DNA of 8,769 nt from DATMBF01 sp035559595 (GTDB lineage Bacteria > Bacteroidota > Ignavibacteria > UBA10030). The notes below the pieces were generated by a model, which made no database searches, was not told the origin of the DNA, and saw only the letters and a list, made by a program, of their open reading frames with translations. Position 1 is the first letter of the stretch. Every line of letters starts with the position of its first letter. Below are positions 5,397 to 8,769 of the stretch, piece by piece. Made by a program: the position numbers and the translations under genes. Where the stretch lies: the NCBI GenBank assembly GCA_035559595.1, contig DATMBF010000042.1, forward strand, positions 1 to 8,769, read 5' to 3'.

Positions 5397-8084
5397 TCAC
5401 TTCTTCTTCAACTCTTCCGGCCAATTCACGACGAGCGTGATGGGGGGAGAGGATTCTTCCCCTACGATCGTGTTCACGAGAAAGCGTTGGCCGTCAGCAG
5501 TAACGTCGTACGCTGCTCCGCTCAAGAATGGATGTGTCTGGAACAGCGGCCGGACTTGGCCGACTTCAAATGTTGCCCCGCCGGCTTTCACCTCCGCCGC
5601 CATCATCTTATTGTCGTCAGCCAAATAGAAGAGTTCTTTCCCATCGAGCCGCCATCTTGGCCGCAACCCGCCAGTTGTTGAGACTTGGTATTTACCCCCA
5701 GGACCCGGAAAGGGACGAACGTACACATGGCTTCTGCCGGATTCATTCGAACTGTACGCTATCCATCGTCCGTCCGGTGAAATGTCAGACCCCACTTCAT
5801 TGAAATCTGTCTGTAAGAAAAGGATCGGTTTTCGGTCATCCTTTGCTTCCTGGGCCTTAAGTGGCAAGACCCATAGGTCTGCCAGCGTCTTCGGATTACC
5901 GGGGGTATGATAGGCGAGAAACCTTCCATCCATGGACCAGCTTGTAGGAACCTTATCGTCATTGGATTCGAAAAGAATTTCTTCGCTCCCCTCACCGCTT
6001 GAAGCCCGCTGATAAAGGTGAAAGCGGCCACTCCGGTTTGAACGGAACACAATGCGGCTACCATCGGGAGACCAGACTGGATCTCGGTCAATTCCCGGAT
6101 CAAACGTGAAGCGTGTCCAGACGTTGCGGGTTATTTCACAGAGCCAAACGTCAATGTTTCGGGATTGCGGATCAAACAGATCAACGGCAAGCCGTCTGCC
6201 GTCGGGTGAAAGACGCGGAGTGAAGTATTCAGCCGGTTTCCCAACCGTACCGAGCACTTTGCCGGAACGGTCGAACCAAACAAGTTGTCTTCCTCCTGAT
6301 GTAAGCCCTGTTTGGTAAGTGAGTACTCCATTCTCCGAAACTGAAAAAACAGCCCTGCTGAATGAAGGATCGTATTGAACTTGCTCGGCAACAGGAACCG
6401 CTTCCCCCATCAGTTCAAGGCGATCGATATCAAACGGCTGGGACATAAGGGCTTGCTCGCGCATGAACAGCAATTGGCCGGCGGCATACGCCATATTCGA
6501 GCTTGCACTCACAACGACCTTGTGCGGCATTGTTGAATCAAGCGATGCAGCGTAAATCGCATCACCCTCTCCAGTTCCTCCCACCAGAGTTCGACAGACA
6601 TACAAGAAATGGTGACCGTCCGGCAAGAAATGAGGCCAACGATGGCTTATTTCGTTCCGTGTGCTGTCGAGCTGTCTCAGGAGTGACGGCACACCGCCTG
6701 CGGCCGAAACACGAGAAAGCGGAGCGTTGAACCCTGCGGCGAAAACGATGACCCCATCGCGATTCCATGTTCCTCCACGTCCCTCCGGCGCATCACAAAT
6801 GGTTTGTCCGGGACCGCCGGAAGCTTCAATTTTCTTCAGTTTGCCTGCAGCAAAAAATCCAAGAAAGCGGCTATCCGGCGACCAGAAGGGATACTGAGCT
6901 CCCTCCGTTCCTCGCAACGGTTGGGCCGAAAGTGCGTTCAGAGGTCGAACCCACAACACGGCGTTTCCTGAGGAATCTCGCGCCACGAAGGCGATCGTTC
7001 GACCGTCCGGTGAAAGAGCAATGTGCCCCCCTCCCGTAGCAACAAACGTTGTTTTTTCCGGCGGGAGAATGGAAGCACGAGTAACACGCACCTCCGTCAC
7101 TTCACCGAAGTGGATCATAGCAAGTGCAACCGCCAGAAGAAAAAAGACAACGGTCGCAATCGCCCACGGAAGCTGGTCGCGGCCAAGGAGCTTCTTGAGA
7201 ATACGTTCTACCGGCTGAACCTCGGAAAACTTTTGCGCCGGGCGAACGCCAGTCACACGGCTTACTCGTGCGCGACTCGATTCCTTCTTGAATCGTCTCA
7301 AGTCCCTCGCCACCTCCGCAACCGATTGGCAGCGATCCCGAACATCCTTTGCCATGCAATCAAGGACGACGACGTCCAGGTCCGGATCAATGTCCGGCTT
7401 GACGGTTGAAATGGGGTCCGGTTCTACATTGACAATTTCGTAATTGAGCGCTGTTTCATGCACACCTTTAAAGGGGGATTGGCCAGAGAGGAGCTCATAG
7501 AGGATTACGCCAAGCGAAAAAATATCCGTGCGGTGATCCGTCTCTAACCCTTGCACCTGTTCTGGCGACATGTAGCCCGCCGTGCCAACTGTGCTTCCCG
7601 CCTTGGTCAATGGCGATGCGCCTTTGAGCTTGGCAAGACCGAAGTCCATAATCTTCACCCGGCCATCTTTTTGAATCATGATGTTTTCCGGCTTCAGGTC
7701 ACGATGGACAATACCTTTCTCATGCGCGGCTGCGAGACCGTCGGCAATTTGTATACCGATCTCGATTGCCTGTTTGAACGGAACGTTCGAACCCTTTGCC
7801 CGGAGCGTATCCCCTTCCACAAACTCCATCGCGATAAACATTTGTCCGTCATTGTCTTCAATTCCGTAGATGGTGCAAATATTCGGATGGTTCAACGCCG
7901 CAGCCGCCTTTGCTTCTTGCACAAATCTCGCTTTGTCTTGCTCGCTTCCGGAAACTTGTGACGGCAGGAATTTCAGCGCAACGAGGCGATCGAGCTTGGT
8001 GTCTTGGGCCTTATAGACAACGCCCATTCCCCCCTCGCCGAGTTTTTCGAGAATCTGATAATGTGATATGGTTTGTCCGATCAT
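5397..8084 (-). CDS. Membrane-anchored Ser/Thr protein kinase with PD40 (TolB-type) beta-propeller
   Basis: An 895-aa kinase with a sensor-like propeller. I start it at ATG 8084, not at the longer in-frame ATG 8159: GAGGAG lies six bases upstream, MIGQ is the family start, and the longer version would overlap the upstream wreck. Kinase domain ~8-265: GEGGMG 16-21, Lys38, HRD 127-129 in HRDLKPEN, DFG 147-149, YMSPEQ 171-176. One hydrophobic helix ~307-326 should put the C-terminal part outside the cytosol. Residues ~340-890 form a beta-propeller with PD40/WD40-like motifs: LSPDGRTIAF ~357, WSPDSRFLGF ~401, LSPDGRR ~625, WSPDGSRIVF ~671, ISPDGRWIAY ~768. The end NWPEELKKK is typical of kinase-PD40 proteins. 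The propeller probably binds a ligand or protein and relays to the kinase; neither ligand nor substrate can be read from the sequence. Confidence 0.95.
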   Translation of the reverse strand: MIGQTISHYQILEKLGEGGMGVVYKAQDTKLDRLVALKFLPSQVSGSEQDKARFVQEAKAAAALNHPNICTIYGIEDNDGQMFIAMEFVEGDTLRAKGSNVPFKQAIEIGIQIADGLAAAHEKGIVHRDLKPENIMIQKDGRVKIMDFGLAKLKGASPLTKAGSTVGTAGYMSPEQVQGLETDHRTDIFSLGVILYELLSGQSPFKGVHETALNYEIVNVEPDPISTVKPDIDPDLDVVVLDCMAKDVRDRCQSVAEVARDLRRFKKESSRARVSRVTGVRPAQKFSEVQPVERILKKLLGRDQLPWAIATVVFFLLAVALAMIHFGEVTEVRVTRASILPPEKTTFVATGGGHIALSPDGRTIAFVARDSSGNAVLWVRPLNALSAQPLRGTEGAQYPFWSPDSRFLGFFAAGKLKKIEASGGPGQTICDAPEGRGGTWNRDGVIVFAAGFNAPLSRVSAAGGVPSLLRQLDSTRNEISHRWPHFLPDGHHFLYVCRTLVGGTGEGDAIYAASLDSTMPHKVVVSASSNMAYAAGQLLFMREQALMSQPFDIDRLELMGEAVPVAEQVQYDPSFSRAVFSVSENGVLTYQTGLTSGGRQLVWFDRSGKVLGTVGKPAEYFTPRLSPDGRRLAVDLFDPQSRNIDVWLCEITRNVWTRFTFDPGIDRDPVWSPDGSRIVFRSNRSGRFHLYQRASSGEGSEEILFESNDDKVPTSWSMDGRFLAYHTPGNPKTLADLWVLPLKAQEAKDDRKPILFLQTDFNEVGSDISPDGRWIAYSSNESGRSHVYVRPFPGPGGKYQVSTTGGLRPRWRLDGKELFYLADDNKMMAAEVKAGGATFEVGQVRPLFQTHPFLSGAAYDVTADGQRFLVNTIVGEESSPPITLVVNWPEELKKK

Positions 8085-8137
8085 TGCGACTCCTCGTTCC
8101 ATGGTACCGATAATGATTTTCTTGGTGTTACGTTTTG

Positions 8138-8769
8138 TTAACCGTACTCCCCCTGCCAAAGCGCGTCGAGGAAATCTTCATAGGGAAGGATCTGAATCTT
8201 CCCTATCGTTCGTGGTCGGAGTCGAGGCAAACGCAAAGATAATTTTTCAACTTCTTTTCTTCTGCAATCGCTGAGAGCGATTTGAGATCCTGAAGGCTCA
8301 CAGTTTGTTTTGCCTTTACTTCAACGGCGCTGTGGTCACCGATAATGCAATCAACTTCGAAGCCCGATGCAGACCTCCAAAATCGGGTTGGTTCTCCGGA
8401 AACATAGTTGGAGTAGGAGCGAAGCTTGTGGGCAACGTAGGTTTCAAATGCTTCGCCCTACTCTTTCGATCCAGGGATAACATGTCGTCCTTGAAGAGAC
8501 CGAACTACACCGATGTCAAAAAAATAGAACTTCGAGGACACAAGCGGTTTGCGTTTGCACTGGAGGCCGTAAGAGAAAAATGGATCTTTCGTTTCTCGAT
8601 AAGGCCGTGAACTTCATGCAGCAATTCGGGCAATCGCTGGATTTCATCGATTACACTTGCGCGATCGGTAGGCCGAAGCTCCTCCTCCAACTTTTTGGAT
8701 TTTGGCTCAGGCTGAGGAACACCGATGTATCCAAAAGGTCGTAGACGCGAACATCCGGAAGGCAGGTAT
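8138..8769 (-). pseudogene. Decayed AAA_14/DUF4143-family ATPase gene (5' end outside window)
   Basis: Five segments of one protein family can be read in shifting frames. (1) CLPDVRVYDLLDTSVFLSL to about 8697. (2) KLEEELRP, Walker-B-like VIDEIQRLPELL, ending SLTASS near 8560; it needs one more A in the A-run at ~8693. (3) KRKPLVSSKFYFFDIGVVRSL, with an in-frame TAG at 8460-8458, then FWRSASGFEVDCIIGD and AVEVKA, an E-x-D ... E-x-K pattern as in PD-(D/E)XK nucleases. (4) AIAEEKKLKNYLCVCLDSD after a shift near 8270. (5) KIQILPYEDFLDALW after a shift near 8205, ending at TAA 8140. Between (2) and (3) the centre of the protein, which I estimate at well over 100 residues, is missing. Family members are DNA- or toxin-associated ATPases of mostly unclear function. 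No relation to the kinases is apparent. Confidence 0.8.
8180..8206. repeat. Perfect 9-bp inverted repeat in the pseudogene 3' part
   Basis: ATAGGGAAG (8180-8188) and CTTCCCTAT (8198-8206) are exact inverted repeats around a nine-base loop. The site coincides with the last frame change of the DUF4143 wreck, just ahead of its C-terminal segment. It has no T-run and is not an obvious terminator. It could be chance or the scar of a small palindromic insertion. Confidence 0.4.

Noticed and set aside
8085..8159. A longer N-terminus for the 895-aa kinase starting at 8159
   Set aside because: The extra 25 residues are absent from sister kinases, overlap the end of the pseudogene, and the internal ATG 8084 has a strong GAGGAG site.

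Overview
The window carries a tandem array of eukaryotic-like (Hanks-type) serine/threonine protein kinase genes, all on the minus strand, preceded by the wreck of an AAA_14/DUF4143 ATPase gene. The kinases share an almost identical N-terminus (MIGQ-ISHY-ILEKLGEGGMG, then VALKFLP) joined to different C-terminal modules: TolB/FlgO-like plus TPR, or a PD40 (TolB-type) beta-propeller. Such multi-kinase arrays are typical of Acidobacteriota and of FCB-group lineages such as Ignavibacteria, Calditrichota and KSB1. I cannot resolve the organism further from sequence alone. Base composition looks close to balanced.

Layout in the direction of transcription (high to low coordinates): (i) 8769-8138, a degenerate DUF4143-family gene with frameshifts, an internal deletion and an in-frame stop. 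(ii) 8084-5397, an intact kinase-TM-PD40 propeller protein of 895 aa. (iii) 5336-5151, a fossil kinase 5' end (19 codons) fused to a structured palindromic element. (iv) 5140-2999, an intact soluble kinase-TolB/FlgO-TPR protein of 713 aa with a palindrome inserted in frame in its kinase domain. (v) 2993-2754, two more kinase 5'-end fragments, interrupted by a three-way-junction repeat and by a second copy of the structured element. (vi) 2733-1, a kinase-TM-TolB/FlgO-TPR protein whose frame stays open for 911 codons and runs off the window; after its TPR region it begins a second TolB/FlgO module.

The intact proteins look like parallel signal transducers: a cytosolic kinase domain attached to protein-interaction or ligand-binding modules, two of them through one predicted membrane helix. 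Nothing in the window identifies a substrate or phosphatase. The most unusual material is in the gaps. Each intact kinase that follows another kinase is preceded by one or two decapitated copies of the kinase start and by palindromic elements. The two main copies differ by compensatory base pairs, and related TCCCG/CGGGA palindromes occur in the three-way repeat and inside the coding sequence of the middle kinase.
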